From Bremerella alba (GTDB lineage: Bacteria > Planctomycetota > Planctomycetia > Pirellulales > Pirellulaceae), in the NCBI RefSeq assembly GCF_013618625.1, contig NZ_JABRWO010000003.1, positions 248,001-312,000 of the forward strand: a stretch of 64,000 nucleotides of DNA, written 5' to 3'. The position numbers and the translations under genes are program-made. The notes under the pieces are model-generated. The model was not told the origin of the DNA and did no database searches. It was given only the letters and a program-made list of their open reading frames with translations. Of the stretch, positions 33,920 to 43,301 are shown piece by piece; the first letter of the stretch is position 1; the number at the start of each line of letters is the position of its first letter.

Positions 33920-34666
33920 CTACAGGGCTGCATTGATCGCGGACAAGGCTTCGCCGCAGCTGCCGGGGATGAGCATGTCGGCGATTGCGTCGAGGCCTGT
34001 TTCGTCGCGATTGATGATCACGAGTTTGGCTCCGTTGCGTTTGCCTGCTTCGGGCAGGCCTGCGGCGGGATAGACGACCAGGGACGATCCGATCGTGATG
34101 ATCAAGTCGGCTTCCTCGCACCAGCGGTGAGCCCGGTTCAGCGTTAGCTCTGGGAGAACTTGGCCGAAGGAGACCGTCGCGTGTTTCAAACGACCGTCAC
34201 CACACTCGGGGCACAGTGGGACTTCGTTGGTCTCGCGAAATTGATTCACCAGCGGGTCGACCGGCGATCGCCAGTCGCAGTCCAAGCAGGTCACTTCCCG
34301 AGCCGTGCCATGTAGCTGCAATACATCTCGGCTGCCAGCGATTTGGTGTAGGCCGTCGATGTTCTGTGTAATCACCCCACGGATTCTCCCCTGCCCTTCC
34401 CATTGGGCAATCGTTTGATGGCCGATGTTGGGACTTGCTGCGGCAAACTCAACGTGCGCTTCGGTCTTCTGCACCCAATATTCATGACGTGCTTCGGCCG
34501 ACTGGCAGAATTCGTCGAAGTAGACGGTTCGGTGCCGAGTCCAAACACCCCCAGGCGAACGGAAGTCAGGGATACCACTCTCGGTGCTGATCCCAGCGCC
34601 GGTGAACACGACTGCCGATTTGGCGCGGCGGAGCCAGTTGGCGGTCAGCTCGATATCTGAAGACAT
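33920..34666 (-). CDS. Sirtuin-type NAD-dependent protein deacylase
   Basis: A 248-residue sirtuin, close to the usual bacterial length. NAD motifs: AVVFTGAGISTESGIPDFRSPGGVW (residues about 18-42), TQNIDGLHQIAGS with the catalytic His in LQLHGTA. The structural zinc is held by two CxxC pairs, CLDCDWRSP and CPECGDGRLKH, followed by ATVSFGQVLPE and TIGSSLVVYPAAGLP. Removes acyl groups from lysine using NAD. The Ala-Gly-Ile-Ser and Pro-Asp-Phe-Arg core is class-typical; I cannot decide between a deacetylase and a desuccinylase specificity. Stands alone on the minus strand beside repeat DNA. Confidence 0.93.
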   Translation of the reverse strand: MSSDIELTANWLRRAKSAVVFTGAGISTESGIPDFRSPGGVWTRHRTVYFDEFCQSAEARHEYWVQKTEAHVEFAAASPNIGHQTIAQWEGQGRIRGVITQNIDGLHQIAGSRDVLQLHGTAREVTCLDCDWRSPVDPLVNQFRETNEVPLCPECGDGRLKHATVSFGQVLPELTLNRAHRWCEEADLIITIGSSLVVYPAAGLPEAGKRNGAKLVIINRDETGLDAIADMLIPGSCGEALSAINAAL

Positions 34667-34836
34667 GCGTGTTTCCTCAAAAAAGTGGCTTCAATTGGCT
34701 CATCGTACCTTCGATCAGAGGGGGAAGCCTTGTATTTGCCAGTGAGTTATGGCATCTTCAACGAAATCTTTCTTGAAGAAAAGAAAGCTTTTCGTGCGAC
34801 TCCCCTGCCCTGCCCCAGCTAGTTGAGATCCCCGGA

Positions 34837-36672
34837 ATGATTCCGTTCGATATCTCCTTTCTCGCTCAGTCTACCATTACGCCTGATCAGTATTCCCTGC
34901 TCTGTTTGTTCGTGGGAATGGTGACCGTCTTAGGCCTGATCATAGTCATGCGGGCCAATGCGTTTCTGGCACTGATAACCGCAGCGATGGTCGTCAGCCT
35001 GATGGCCGGAGGGGCGATTCAGGATAAATTTGCGCGTGTCGCTTCGGCGTTCGGCGGAACCGCTGGCGGCGTCGGCATTGTGATTGCGCTGGCCGCGATC
35101 ATCGGCAAATGCATGTTAGATAGTGGCGCCGCAGACCGCGTGGTTCGGGCGTTCATGTCTATCTTTGGCGAAAAACGCTCGCCGATTGCGTTGATGGGAA
35201 GTGGTTTCGTGCTGGCCGTGCCGGTGTTCTTCGATACGGTCTTTTACTTGCTCGTACCGCTGGGGCGGTCGATGTTTCGCAAGACGCAGAAGAACTATTT
35301 GCTGTACGTGATGGCCATCGCCACCGGGGGCTGTATTACGCATACGTTGGTGCCACCGACGCCGGGGCCGCTGGTTGTGGCCGATCAATTGAACGTCGAT
35401 AAGGGGCTTATGATCCTGATCGGCGTGATGATCGCGTTTCCTGCCGCGTGTGCCGGGCTATGGTTTTCGTCGTTGATGAACCGTGTGATGCCGCTGCCGA
35501 TGCGTCCCTTGGGCAATGAGCCAGAGCCGGAAGCTATTCCGGACGACAAGCTTCCTTCGCTGTGGATCTCGTTGGCCCCGGTTTTGTTGCCCGTGCTTTT
35601 GATCTCGACCAATACCGTGCTGACAACCATGGCCGACGCCGAACGTGCCGCGCAGCTGCGGCCCGGCGATATTGCGGATTGGAATGCGTTTCGTAGTCGC
35701 ATTCAGCAGGACCAAGACGCTGACGACGAGACCAACTTCGGGAAGCACCTGTTGGCGACCATCAATGGCAACGACAGTGACGAAGAACGAGCACGGATTG
35801 CCGAGCTGCTTCTGCAAGATGGTGACTTGAACGGCGAAGAGCAAAATGAACTTCGCGAAGGATTAAACCGATTCGTGCTGCTCGACAAAAGCTTTCCCAA
35901 GAATCGGGATGCCTTTTTGGGGACGAAGCTTTCTGCCACGGCCATGTCGTTGGCAGCGTCGAACCCAGCTCGCATGGCACCGGTTACCGCCGAACGGATG
36001 AACCGCGAAGTGTTGGAATCGGCCTATGATGCCGACGTGGTGAAGCCGTACACCTGGGAAACGGCGAAGCGCAAAGCGTCCAACGTGACGTCGATGCTGG
36101 GCGATCCGAACTTTGCCCTTTTGATTTCGGCCCTGATTGCGATGTGGACGTTAGCCGTGCAGCGGTCTCTCTCGTTGAAAGAGCTGGCCTCTTCGGTCGA
36201 AGTCTCGCTGATGAGCGGCGGTTTGATCATCTTGATTACTGCGGCAGGCGGGGCGTTCGGGGCGATGCTGACGGTGGCCAATGTGGGCGACGCGATTCAG
36301 AACATGTTCCCCATTGGTTCCGATGCTGCTTCGGCCAAACTGCTGGTTCTGCTGCTGGGATTTGGGATTGCTTCGGTATTGAAGATCGCCCAGGGATCGA
36401 GCACCGTGGCCATGATCACCTCGAGCGGCATGCTGGTGAGCCTTGCCTCGCCGGAAGTTCTCGGCTACCACCCGGTGTATCTCGCGGCCAGCATCGGGGC
36501 TGGCTCTTTGTTTGGGTCGTGGATGAACGACAGCGGTTTCTGGATCTTCGCGAAGATGAGCGGTCTGACCGAAGTCGAGGCTCTCAAGACGTGGACACCG
36601 CTTTTGATGGTGCTGGGAGCCACAAGCTTCGTCTGTGCCGTTCTAATGGCAATCGTTATGCCGTTGGTATAA
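34837..36672 (+). CDS. GntP-type gluconate/organic acid:H+ symporter with a large insertion
   Basis: A 611-residue membrane transporter of the gluconate permease family, whose usual length is 440-450. Starts ATG 34837. The core matches: IVIALAAIIGKCMLDSGAADRV, GFVLAVPVFFDTVFYLLVPLGRSM, THTLVPPTPGPLVVADQL, and in the second half SGGLIILITAAGGAFGAML, KIAQGSSTVAMITSSGML, GSLFGSWMNDSGFWIFAKMSGL. About residues 265-420 are a hydrophilic, helical insertion (RPGDIADWNAFRSRIQQDQD...NRDAFLGTKL) between two membrane segments, not typical of the family. Likely substrates are sugar acids or other carboxylates. Flanked by a sirtuin and a peptidase. Confidence 0.88.
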   Translation: MIPFDISFLAQSTITPDQYSLLCLFVGMVTVLGLIIVMRANAFLALITAAMVVSLMAGGAIQDKFARVASAFGGTAGGVGIVIALAAIIGKCMLDSGAADRVVRAFMSIFGEKRSPIALMGSGFVLAVPVFFDTVFYLLVPLGRSMFRKTQKNYLLYVMAIATGGCITHTLVPPTPGPLVVADQLNVDKGLMILIGVMIAFPAACAGLWFSSLMNRVMPLPMRPLGNEPEPEAIPDDKLPSLWISLAPVLLPVLLISTNTVLTTMADAERAAQLRPGDIADWNAFRSRIQQDQDADDETNFGKHLLATINGNDSDEERARIAELLLQDGDLNGEEQNELREGLNRFVLLDKSFPKNRDAFLGTKLSATAMSLAASNPARMAPVTAERMNREVLESAYDADVVKPYTWETAKRKASNVTSMLGDPNFALLISALIAMWTLAVQRSLSLKELASSVEVSLMSGGLIILITAAGGAFGAMLTVANVGDAIQNMFPIGSDAASAKLLVLLLGFGIASVLKIAQGSSTVAMITSSGMLVSLASPEVLGYHPVYLAASIGAGSLFGSWMNDSGFWIFAKMSGLTEVEALKTWTPLLMVLGATSFVCAVLMAIVMPLV

Positions 36673-37130
36673 CTTGCCGAGGCGGTTGAATTGCGCCATC
36701 AGTGCTGGCATTTTTGGCCATTTCCAGGCGTTTTTGACCTGAAAACGAACCTTTTGAGGGTCTTCTGCATACAATACAGTGCGATAGGAAGCCCAGATGT
36801 AGGATCGGTTCAGGAAGTACCGCAGCGCCAGGAAGCGCGATCGACGCAAAACTCGAAATTAGGCTCAACCCGATCGACCGGAACCCGGAAGTCAGGCTGT
36901 AGCGTTTCTAGGGAATTTATCCCGACAAAAAGAGTCGTCGATTTTTTGACCAGGGCATTTTCGTGATCTATAGTGGACTGGGTCGAAATAACGGCCCGTC
37001 CTTCACGAGATTTACTCCCCCCAAGTTGCCGGTACTTCGACCCGTGGTCAGCCCTTTCCAAATTCTATTGGAGGCTGAATGAAATCGCGTCGTGACTGGT
37101 GGCTGCGGACACTGGACGCTGCGACGGACT
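36673..37130. other. Long leader/promoter region of the S41 peptidase gene
   Basis: 458 bases without a family-supported gene, including a promoter-like sequence at 36946-36974 and a short overlapping reading frame at 37079-37156. Confidence 0.5.
36946..36974 (+). promoter_or_regulatory. Candidate sigma-70-type promoter
   Basis: TTGACC (36946-36951), 17-base spacer and TATAGT (36969-36974) match the consensus spacing. It would give about a 150-base leader before the S41 peptidase start. Confidence 0.6.
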
Positions 37131-37156
37131 ATGCACACAGTAAAACAACCATATAA
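37079..37156 (+). CDS. Possible 25-codon upstream reading frame
   Basis: An ATG at 37079 preceded at a short distance by TTGGAGG opens a 25-codon frame, beginning MKSRRDWWLRTL and ending TAA at 37154-37156. It overlaps the start of the S41 peptidase (37131) by 26 bases in a different frame. Its ribosome-binding site is better than that of the peptidase, so it could be a leader peptide with translational coupling, or the main start may have been misread. Confidence 0.3.
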   Translation: MKSRRDWWLRTLDAATDYAHSKTTI

Positions 37157-38813
37157 GTTGGCGATCGCCCTGGTAATCGCCCTGCTCTTTATCACTCCGG
37201 CGACTGTCTACGGTCAGGTCCGGATTCCCGACGAGGCTCGCATCGACGAGTCGGCCGTTCGCGAGGTGATCGCCAATGGCGAGCAACTCGAACGCCAAGG
37301 CCGTTGGGGCGAAGCACTCACTTTCTACGAAGACGCGCTGCGTTTGCACGGTTTCGATTCCAGCGTGCAGCGAAAAGCGAACCTCGCTCGACTGCACTAT
37401 GACGTAGGTCGCCGCTATACCGATCAAAGCTTTGTCGGTTCGGTCGATACGATGTCGCGTGACGATGCGTTGCGTTTGTATGACGAAGTGTTGCGTAAGG
37501 TTCAGGCCAGCTACGTCGACTCGCCTCGTTGGAGCGACATCAGCCGCGAAGGCGTAAAGCAACTGGACGTCGCGCTGAAAGAAGATGTTTTCGGTAAGAA
37601 GAATCTGAAAGACGTCGATCGCAATCGCATCGAACAGGTGCGACGTATGCTGAATGACAACGTCGACTGGCAGAACGTCAAAACGCCTCAACAAGCGGTC
37701 GATACGGCCAACTACGCAGCCGAACTGATGTGGCAGAATCTGGGCGTGAAGCCGACCGCCACGATTCTCGAATTCGCCTGCGGAACAGCTGCTTCGCTCG
37801 ACCCCTATACCAGCTTCCTGACCCAAGATCAGCTGACGGAAGTCTATTCGCAGATCGAAGGTAACTTCGTTGGCCTGGGCGTTGAACTGAAAGCCGACTC
37901 TGGCAACCTGTTGATCGTGCATGCGATCGACGGAAGCCCCGCTCATCAGGCCGGGATTCGCTCGGGCGATCGAATTATCGCGGTGGATGGTCACCTGACT
38001 GAAGTCGTCTCGACCGACAAGGCCGCCGACCTGTTGAAAGGCCCGATTGGTTCCAGTGTTCGCGTTACCGTGGTCAGCCCGAATCAGCCTGCCCGAGATA
38101 TAATGGTGCGGCGCGATCGTGTTGAAGTGCCGAGCGTGGACAACATTCACATCATCGACGAAGACTCGAAGATCGGTTACCTGAAGATCACCAGCTTTCA
38201 GAAGAACACCCCGGCCGACCTCAGCCAGGCGATGTGGAAACTGCATCGCGATGGGATGCGAGCCTTGGTGGTTGACCTTCGCGGTAACCCTGGCGGTTTG
38301 CTGACGGCGTCGGTGGACATGGTCGACCTGTTCGTCGAGCAAGGCACTATCGTCTCGACCCGGGGGCGCAACGCTCGGGAAGACTTCGACTACACGGCAC
38401 ACATGCCTGGTACATGGCGAGTACCGCTGGTCGTTCTGATCGACTCGAACTCGGCCAGTGCCAGTGAAATCTTCGCCGGTGCGATTCGTGATCATCGTCG
38501 CGGTACGGTTGTCGGACAACGTAGCTACGGCAAAGGCTCGGTGCAGGGGATCTTTCCACTAGCCACCGCCGGAACGGGGCTGCGTCTGACAACGGCCAAG
38601 TTCTTCTCGCCCAACGGACGAGCGATTAGCCGCAACGGTGTTTCGCCAGACGTGAATGTTCGCATCGCTGGGAAGCCTGATCTTTCTGATGTGAAAGCAG
38701 CCGTCGAACAGGCCACCTCGCAGACCGATCCAGTTATGGATGCTGGTCTGGTTGCCGCACGTCAACTTCTGGGCGTGCCTGGCTTGTCGACCCGTATGCA
38801 AGATCAGCGATAA
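37131..38813 (+). CDS. S41 family C-terminal processing peptidase with TPR-like N-terminus
   Basis: A 560-residue exported serine protease related to CtpA/Prc, using the ATG at 37131 that opens a signal peptide (LAIALVIALLFITPATVYG). The mature N-terminus (residues about 30-85) is helical and TPR-like (ANGEQLERQGRWGEALTFYEDALRLHG). The PDZ domain spans about 240-330 (GNFVGLGVELKADSGNLLIVHAIDGSPAHQAGIRSGDRI). The catalytic Ser lies in DSNSASASEIFAGAIRDH and the Lys in GQRSYGKGSVQGIFPL. C-terminal periplasmic processing or degradation is the family role. A longer frame starts GTG 37092 but lacks the signal start. See the neighbouring short frame. Confidence 0.9.
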   Translation: MHTVKQPYKLAIALVIALLFITPATVYGQVRIPDEARIDESAVREVIANGEQLERQGRWGEALTFYEDALRLHGFDSSVQRKANLARLHYDVGRRYTDQSFVGSVDTMSRDDALRLYDEVLRKVQASYVDSPRWSDISREGVKQLDVALKEDVFGKKNLKDVDRNRIEQVRRMLNDNVDWQNVKTPQQAVDTANYAAELMWQNLGVKPTATILEFACGTAASLDPYTSFLTQDQLTEVYSQIEGNFVGLGVELKADSGNLLIVHAIDGSPAHQAGIRSGDRIIAVDGHLTEVVSTDKAADLLKGPIGSSVRVTVVSPNQPARDIMVRRDRVEVPSVDNIHIIDEDSKIGYLKITSFQKNTPADLSQAMWKLHRDGMRALVVDLRGNPGGLLTASVDMVDLFVEQGTIVSTRGRNAREDFDYTAHMPGTWRVPLVVLIDSNSASASEIFAGAIRDHRRGTVVGQRSYGKGSVQGIFPLATAGTGLRLTTAKFFSPNGRAISRNGVSPDVNVRIAGKPDLSDVKAAVEQATSQTDPVMDAGLVAARQLLGVPGLSTRMQDQR

Positions 38814-38965
38814 CGCCAAACGATCTTCGTTCACTGCCATCGGTGGGGTGGCAGTGTCTGGTTGGCGACGCCTGGGGCAACCGCTACGATTAACGGGGTT
38901 GGGTAAGTCACATAGACGTTGGCTGATCACTCTACTCGTATGACTCGTGGCGAAGGCCTCGTATC

Positions 38966-41608
38966 TTGTTTTTCCAAAAGCTTGGGAAGTTCGTTGTTCG
39001 CTATCCCATTGCCATCCTTTGCTTTTGGACGGTGTTTACGCTCGCCGCGGCTGTCTTGCCGCCGCATTGGGATGACGTGACGCTGGACGGCGACTTGGCA
39101 TTTTTGCCTGCCGGACTGCCCAGCGTCGAAGCCGAGCGGCTCTTTCGAGAAGCGTTTCCGCAGCGTCAGGCAAAAAGCCAGTTGGTCTTCGCCATCAGCC
39201 GCTCGGACGAGCCCCTGACCGAGGATGACCTGAAGTTTGCGGACAACATGGCCTCGCCTCTGCAAAATACGCAAGGGGTGATCCTGTTTCGCGCGGCGAC
39301 CGACGACGCGATTGTGCAGCCAAAGCAGCCAGAGGAAGAGTTGCCGACGCCGGTTCAGTACGCCATCGATGCGTGGCAAGAGTCGGCACTTCTCGACGCG
39401 AACAATTGGCAACCGTTGTGGAATATGGCCTATGCGAGTCAGCAGTATGGGGACGCAGAAGCTGGGCAAACGTTTCGGCAACAGGCCATTGCAATACGCG
39501 GGGAACTTGAAAATGAAGCGTTAGGACTGGTCCCGGTCGATCCGCTGGACTGGAATCAATTCGACGTTCTCACACGGCATACGCTCGTTCGCGGTGATAT
39601 GCTGGCCAGCAAGAATGGTCATGCCGTGTTGATCGTGGTCGAGTCTCGCAACGAATTCATGGCCACCGACAATATCCGGGTGCTGCAAGAGGCCAGCCAG
39701 TACGTCGATGTTTGGCGCGAGCGCGCCCAGGCCGCCGGGTTAACCCACTTACAGATCGGCGTGACCGGCAACGCGGCGATCGGTGGCGAAATGCTAATGG
39801 CGGCCAAAGAGAGCATCGCCAATACCGAGCTTTATACCATTGTGTTGGTGGTAGTGATCTTGCTGCTGATTTATCGCACGCCCATGCTGTTGACGGTGCC
39901 ACTGCTTTCGATTGCCGTCTCGTTCATTATTTCGTCGTGGCTAGTCGCGCTGCTGACGCAGGTGCATCTGCTGCCGGGGATGGACTGGTTCGATTTCAAA
40001 GTCTTTAAGACGTCGCGTATATTTATCGTCGTGATCTTGTTCGGGGCAGGGACCGACTTCTGTCTCTTTTTGATCGGACGCTACCGAGAGGAACTTGTGC
40101 GTTGTCGCGATCACGACTGGGCGATCGCCCAGGCATTGGCCGGGGTAGGGGAGGCGCTGACGGCCAGCGCCATGACGACGGTCGTGGGACTGGGAATGAT
40201 GTTCTTCGCCGATTTCGAGAAGTATCGCAACAGTGGCCCGGCCATCGGGCTGTGCTTGCTGATCACGCTGCTGACCTGCCTGACGCTGGCCCCGGCTATC
40301 ATGCGTTTTATGGGGGCGATCTTGTTTTGGCCGTGGGGAGATACGCGGCAGTTCGTCGAGAGAAGCCGTCCTGTTTCGGCCGGATGGTGGGAGCGAATTG
40401 CCCTGTTGGTTTGCAACCGGCCTGGTCTCACGTTGACGGTTGTGGTGCTGCTGTTGGGGATTGTCGGTTTTCCGAGTCTCTATAAGCGAATCACTACCGG
40501 CCGGGCCGTTGAGGTTTCCTACGACTTGTTTGGCGATCTGGACAGCGACCGGATGGCAAAGCAAACGGCACTGCGCATTCGCAATTACTTTCCCTTAGGG
40601 GAAAGTGGTCCGTTGACGATCTTGGCAGTGAATCCCTCAGGGCAGTTCATGGAAACTGAGGGCCAGGCCATTACGAACCAGCTGGCCGAGACCATTTTCG
40701 ATACCGACACCGAAGTCGAACGCGTGTTTACCAGCGAGCAGCCGCTCGGAGATCGTCCGGCGGGATTCTCGATTTCCTCGCGTGGACGACATATCTGGAT
40801 GCTGAAGAATCATCGACGAACGAAGGAGTTCTTTCTGGCTCAAGAGCCCAAATGGAGTGGGCAGATAGCCATGTTTCGCGTGTTGACCGATCGCAATCCG
40901 TTCTCGAACGAAGCCATCACGCTGATGGAGAACATCGAACTCCACTTGCGGGACAAGATTGCCACGCTTCCGCCACCTTGGAACAAAACAAAGATTTACA
41001 TCCAAGGGACAACGCCATCGATTCGGGATCTTATGCAGGTTACGACCCAAGATCAAAAACGCATTGAGCTGGGGGTAATCGTGGCGGTGTTTTTTGTGCT
41101 GCTGGTTATCCTGCGCAGACCGATGGTGTGTGCCTACATGATCCTCTCAGTGCTGTTCAGCTACTATGTGACCCTGGGAATAACCGAGATCTTTTTCCGG
41201 ACAGTCTATGCCGATTCGTATCAAGCGCTCGACTGGAAAGTGCCGTTGTTTCTGTTCGTCATCCTGGCGGCGATAGGCCAGGACTATAACGTCTACCTGG
41301 CAACGCGGGTCTTTGAAGAGCAGAAAAGACTCGGACTGCGCGAAGGTCTACTACGAGGAATGACGACAACCGGAGGAATCATTACCAGCTGCGGCCTGGT
41401 TATGGCCGGTACGTTCGCTTCGATGTGTATGGGGACGCTGCTGGGGGTGATCGAAATTGGTTTTGCCCTGACGGTGGGCGTTTTGCTTGATACGTTTATT
41501 GTCCGTACGATTATGCTTCCTTGCTTTTTGGCATTGATGAATCGATTTTCCAGCGAGACAAACCACTCGCAGGCTGGGGATCCGCCCCAAGAAAATCTTT
41601 CCGTCTGA
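38966..41608 (+). CDS. MMPL/RND-type membrane transporter
   Basis: An 880-residue transporter with the two-fold MMPL pattern, each half with one transmembrane segment, a large soluble loop and a bundle of membrane helices. The start is TTG at 38966, after GAAGG; earlier starts are out of frame. The first half includes TGNAAIGGEMLMAAKES, a helical bundle from about 290 and LFGAGTDFCLFLIGRYREELVR (GTDY-like), the second TTPSIRDLMQV...QDQKRIELGVIVAVFFVLLVILRRP and LAAIGQDYNVYLATRVFEEQKRLGLREGL. These intramembrane Asp motifs are typical proton-relay positions. Likely exports lipids or hopanoid-like molecules by proton motive force; substrate unknown. Confidence 0.88.
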   Translation: MFFQKLGKFVVRYPIAILCFWTVFTLAAAVLPPHWDDVTLDGDLAFLPAGLPSVEAERLFREAFPQRQAKSQLVFAISRSDEPLTEDDLKFADNMASPLQNTQGVILFRAATDDAIVQPKQPEEELPTPVQYAIDAWQESALLDANNWQPLWNMAYASQQYGDAEAGQTFRQQAIAIRGELENEALGLVPVDPLDWNQFDVLTRHTLVRGDMLASKNGHAVLIVVESRNEFMATDNIRVLQEASQYVDVWRERAQAAGLTHLQIGVTGNAAIGGEMLMAAKESIANTELYTIVLVVVILLLIYRTPMLLTVPLLSIAVSFIISSWLVALLTQVHLLPGMDWFDFKVFKTSRIFIVVILFGAGTDFCLFLIGRYREELVRCRDHDWAIAQALAGVGEALTASAMTTVVGLGMMFFADFEKYRNSGPAIGLCLLITLLTCLTLAPAIMRFMGAILFWPWGDTRQFVERSRPVSAGWWERIALLVCNRPGLTLTVVVLLLGIVGFPSLYKRITTGRAVEVSYDLFGDLDSDRMAKQTALRIRNYFPLGESGPLTILAVNPSGQFMETEGQAITNQLAETIFDTDTEVERVFTSEQPLGDRPAGFSISSRGRHIWMLKNHRRTKEFFLAQEPKWSGQIAMFRVLTDRNPFSNEAITLMENIELHLRDKIATLPPPWNKTKIYIQGTTPSIRDLMQVTTQDQKRIELGVIVAVFFVLLVILRRPMVCAYMILSVLFSYYVTLGITEIFFRTVYADSYQALDWKVPLFLFVILAAIGQDYNVYLATRVFEEQKRLGLREGLLRGMTTTGGIITSCGLVMAGTFASMCMGTLLGVIEIGFALTVGVLLDTFIVRTIMLPCFLALMNRFSSETNHSQAGDPPQENLSV

Positions 41609-41771
41609 TTGAATCGCAGCAGGGAAAGCGCCATATTGTGAACTCGCTCAGGAATCGAATCACCACTTGAGTTTCTCGAGCACATCTCAGTTGCCTGGTG
41701 CGGCTGGTGGTTTCTCGGTTCCCGAATTTGACTGCCTAGCGTCTCTACCGATTTGAAAAGGGAGCCCCAGC

Positions 41772-43184
41772 ATGACGCCGAAAGAAGTCTTAGCCCTGTG
41801 CCGTGAAAACGACGTGAAAGCGGTCGATTTCCGTTTCATGGATTTCCCCGGAATCTGGCAGCATTTCACCATTCCGGTCAGCCACTTAAGTGAAGACACC
41901 TTCGAGGACGGCCTAGGGTTCGACGGTTCCAGCATCCGTGGCTGGCAGGCCATTAACGAGAGCGACATGCTGGTCGTGCCACAGCCGGATACGGCCTTCG
42001 TCGATCCGTTCACGCAGTTGCCGACGTTGGTCTTGATTTGCAATATTCAAGATCCCATCACGCGTGAAGACTATTCTCGCGACCCACGCAATGTTTGTCG
42101 CAAAGCGGCCAACTACTTGAAGAGCACTGGCATTGCCGACACGTGCTTTATTGGCCCGGAAGCGGAATTCTTTGTGTTCGATGATGTCCGCTTCGACCAA
42201 CGCCCGCAGCATGGTTTCTATTACATCGATAGCGTAGAAGGAGAGTGGAACCGAGGTCGGGACGAGGGACCGAACTTGGGTTACAAGCTGCGTCACAAGG
42301 AAGGCTACTTCCCCGTGCCGCCTGCCGATTCGTTAATGGATCTGCGGAACGAGATGATGCAGACGATGATCGAGTGCGGGCTGAACGTGGAAGCCCAGCA
42401 CCATGAAGTTTCGACCGCCGGTCAGTGCGAAATTGACATGCGGTTCAACGAAATGGTGAAGATGGCAGACGATCTCTTGATCTACAAGTATGTGATCAAG
42501 AATGTCGCCAAACGGAACAACCGTACGGCAACGTTTATGCCTAAGCCTGTCTTTAGCGACAATGGCTCAGGCATGCACACGCATTTCTCGTTCTGGAAAG
42601 ACAACGAACCGTTGTTCGCAGGCAGCGGCTACGCAGGCCTTAGCGAAACGGCCTTGTATGCGATCGGCGGTCTGCTGAAGCATGCTTCGGCGGTGTTGGC
42701 GTTTACCAACCCAACGACCAATAGCTACAAGCGTTTGGTTCCGGGTTACGAAGCCCCGGTGAACCTGGCGTACTCGCAGCGGAATCGCTCGGCATCGTGC
42801 CGCATTCCGATGTACAGCCCTAGCCCGAAGGCGAAGCGGGTTGAATTCCGCTGCCCCGATCCGACCTGTAATCCGTACCTGGCGTTCGCCGCGATCACCA
42901 TGGCCGCGATCGATGGGATTCAAAACAAGATCGATCCTGGCCAGCCGTTGGACAAGGATATCTACGACTTGCCGCCAGAAGAAGCGGCCGCTGTGCCCAA
43001 GACGCCAGACTCGCTCGACGCGGCTTTGGACGCACTGGCAGACGATCACGAATTTCTGCTTCGCGGTGATGTCTTCACCAAAGACGTGATCGAAACGTGG
43101 ATCGATTACAAACGAAAGAACGAAGCCGATGCGATTCGTTTGCGTCCGCATCCGTATGAGTTTTGTTTGTACTACGATATCTAA
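41772..43184 (+). CDS. glnA: Glutamine synthetase type I
   Basis: Glutamine synthetase, 470 residues, type I-beta. Makes glutamine from glutamate, ammonia and ATP. It shows [48 protein letters not shown], the metal/ATP region [38 protein letters not shown] and NRSASCRIP. Tyr398 ([10 protein letters not shown]) is at the adenylylation position, so activity is probably controlled by an adenylyltransferase. Start ATG 41772 after AAAAGGGAG. Neighbours give no operon; an RND-type transporter lies upstream and a REP-like repeat downstream. Confidence 0.98.
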   Translation: MTPKEVLALCRENDVKAVDFRFMDFPGIWQHFTIPVSHLSEDTFEDGLGFDGSSIRGWQAINESDMLVVPQPDTAFVDPFTQLPTLVLICNIQDPITREDYSRDPRNVCRKAANYLKSTGIADTCFIGPEAEFFVFDDVRFDQRPQHGFYYIDSVEGEWNRGRDEGPNLGYKLRHKEGYFPVPPADSLMDLRNEMMQTMIECGLNVEAQHHEVSTAGQCEIDMRFNEMVKMADDLLIYKYVIKNVAKRNNRTATFMPKPVFSDNGSGMHTHFSFWKDNEPLFAGSGYAGLSETALYAIGGLLKHASAVLAFTNPTTNSYKRLVPGYEAPVNLAYSQRNRSASCRIPMYSPSPKAKRVEFRCPDPTCNPYLAFAAITMAAIDGIQNKIDPGQPLDKDIYDLPPEEAAAVPKTPDSLDAALDALADDHEFLLRGDVFTKDVIETWIDYKRKNEADAIRLRPHPYEFCLYYDI

Positions 43185-43204
43185 TACGCGTGCAGCCGTA
43201 TTAA

Positions 43205-43256
43205 AGAAATCCCTCACACTAGCCCTCTCCCTGCGACGGGAGAGGGTACCGGATGG
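43205..43256. repeat. REP-like palindromic repeat after glnA
   Basis: CCCTCTCCC (43223-43231) pairs with GGGAGAGGG (43238-43246), preceded by CCCTCACACTAG and followed by a G-rich tail; related in style to units at 32345-32380 and 32474-32500. It may also act in termination between convergent genes. Confidence 0.6.
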
Positions 43257-43301
43257 GGCTATTAAATGGCGATCACTTGAATTTGCCTGCGGTTGTTTGA
43301 A

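Noticed and set aside
37065-38519. 484-codon minus-strand frame
   Set aside because: Antisense to the S41 peptidase, whose catalytic motifs are clear; the shadow protein is not family-like.
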